DNA of 64,000 bases from an uncultured Mollicutes bacterium (lineage in GTDB: Bacteria > Bacillota_I > Bacilli_A > RFN20 > CAG-826): positions 7,793 through 71,792 of the forward strand of contig UQXJ01000007.1 of assembly GCA_900545015.1 (NCBI GenBank), in the 5' to 3' direction. Under the pieces are notes generated by a model. That model was not told the origin of the DNA. It did no database searches and was given only the letters and a program-made list of their open reading frames with translations. Both the position numbers and the translations under genes were made by a program. Positions 63,405 to 64,000 of this stretch are shown here, piece by piece (position 1 is the stretch's first letter; each line of letters opens with the position of its first letter).

Positions 63405-63860
63405 ATGCTTTATAACGATGAATATTATATGAATTTAGCTTTAGTAGAAGCTAAAAAAGCCTTCAAAAAAGGTGATGTTCCTGTAGGCGCTGTTATTGTT
63501 TCAAATATAACACATGAAGTTATTTCATGCGCACATAATTTAAGAGAAATTAATAATGATATAAGCGCTCATGCTGAAATTTTAGCCATTAAAAAAGCTG
63601 AGAAAAAAATAGAAAATTGGAGGCTGGAAGACACTACAATTTATGTTACTTTAGAACCTTGTTTGATGTGCGCTGGTGCGATTATTCAAAGCAGAATTTC
63701 ACGTCTTGTTTTTGCGGCTTTTGAAGATAAAACTGGTGCCTTCGGTTCAATAATAGATGTCACTAAAATATATAAAAATTCTTTAACTATAACGCATGGA
63801 GTTTGTGAAAAAGAATCAAAAAAACTTTTAAAAGAATTTTTTAATAACAAACGAATATGA
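63405..63860 (+). CDS. tadA: tRNA-specific adenosine deaminase
   Basis: Deaminates A34 to inosine in tRNA-Arg(ACG). Zinc-site motifs are SAHAEILAIKKAEK and TLEPCLMCAGAII. 151 residues, normal. The stop is TGA, showing the standard code. It has no Shine-Dalgarno sequence and directly follows a -10 box. Confidence 0.95.
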   Translation: MLYNDEYYMNLALVEAKKAFKKGDVPVGAVIVSNITHEVISCAHNLREINNDISAHAEILAIKKAEKKIENWRLEDTTIYVTLEPCLMCAGAIIQSRISRLVFAAFEDKTGAFGSIIDVTKIYKNSLTITHGVCEKESKKLLKEFFNNKRI

Positions 63861-63894
63861 ATAGAAAAAAACATAAAAAATAGTGAAATTTTTT

Positions 63895-63921
63895 AAAAAT
63901 AGTTGAGTTTTGCAGGGTTTT
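63895..63921 (-). repeat. Dispersed 27-base element, copy E
   Basis: Identical over all 27 bases to copy A, on the opposite strand, 34 bases after the tadA stop. Two TAGTGAAA motifs lie at 63881 and near the window end. Confidence 0.8.
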
Positions 63922-64000
63922 TGAACAATAACAACATAAAAATAACCTTATTTTTAACAATATAAATTTGTGAAAAAAATAATAAATAGTGAAAATTAAG
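63922..64000. other. AT-rich intergenic end of the window
   Basis: No gene is visible in the final 80 bases. The sequence is A-rich with a second TAGTGAAAA near 63988, so a further element copy may begin just outside the window. Confidence 0.4.

Noticed and set aside
1..64000. UGA read as tryptophan, as in Mycoplasma
   Set aside because: Tryptophan codons are TGG, and TGA ends tadA, walJ, rnmV and one PII-like gene, several in ATGA overlaps.
1..64000. CRISPR arrays, insertion sequences, prophage genes and rRNA or tRNA genes
   Set aside because: No regularly spaced repeats, transposase, integrase or phage genes were seen, and no rRNA or tRNA genes were found apart from the tRNA-like part of tmRNA.

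Overview
The window is a strongly AT-rich bacterial chromosome segment spanning the replication origin of a low-GC Gram-positive organism. Evidence for the origin is the order rpmH-rnpA-yidC-khpB-mnmE on the minus strand, a DnaA-box-rich gap, then dnaA-dnaN-yaaA-recF-gyrB-gyrA on the plus strand. Gene content (GdpP, RicT, RNase M5, RqcP, small SRP RNA, Mfd, FtsH, PPDK) fits class Bacilli. My inference is an uncultured gut-type lineage near Erysipelotrichales, RF39 or Acholeplasmatales. It is not a UGA=Trp Mollicute: tryptophan is TGG, and TGA is a genuine stop in tadA, walJ, rnmV and the second PII-like gene. ispE shows the MEP isoprenoid pathway.

Layout. 1-3637 (+): 3' part of tmk, then holB, ricT and rsmI. 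3634-8713 (-): a tight pyrG, RluA-type synthase, DUF1538 permease and two PII-like genes. 8818-9783 (-): ROK sugar kinase. 10077-14458: acetolactate decarboxylase, KdgT-like permease and a glycerol-dehydrogenase-family enzyme (-), with a divergent PucR-type regulator (+). 14519-14873 (-): tmRNA. 14993-16120 (+): an unknown membrane protein. 16171-21679 (-): gdpP-rplI-dnaC-walJ-rlmH and a small unknown gene. 21768-23348 (+): an orphan helical protein. 23385-24385 (-): rpsF-ssb-rpsR. 24576-29209 (-): ftsH-dus-lysS. 29319-34831 (-): pth-mfd-rqcP-tilS. 35023-39564 (+): a TetR regulator and a heterodimeric ABC exporter. 39617-41188 (-): FGGY sugar kinase. 41332-44007 (+): ppdK. 44152-51757 (-): rpmH-rnpA-yidC-khpB-mnmE-tatD-rnmV-rsmA-ispE and a small repeat protein. 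51758-52219: origin. 52220-63860 (+): dnaA to tadA, with a glycosyltransferase-like gene and the SRP RNA.

Most genes point away from the origin (minus to its left, plus to its right). The head-on exceptions are the accessory or orphan genes and, notably, the codon-biased ppdK. Several start codons lie six to ten bases after a -10 box with no Shine-Dalgarno sequence, suggesting leaderless mRNAs.

The most unusual observation is a dispersed 27-base element, AAAACCCTGC followed by AAAACTCAACTATTTTT. It is identical at 14466 and 63895 (opposite strands), with diverged copies at 29901, 34905, 39571, 58298 and 60957. Several copies lie directly after a stop codon, and some run into coding sequence. 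Other points of interest are an ~85-residue insertion inside an ABC ATPase domain, an oversized lipoprotein-type YidC, a DUF1538/PII module behind CTP synthase, and a hairpin that buries the yaaA ribosome binding site.
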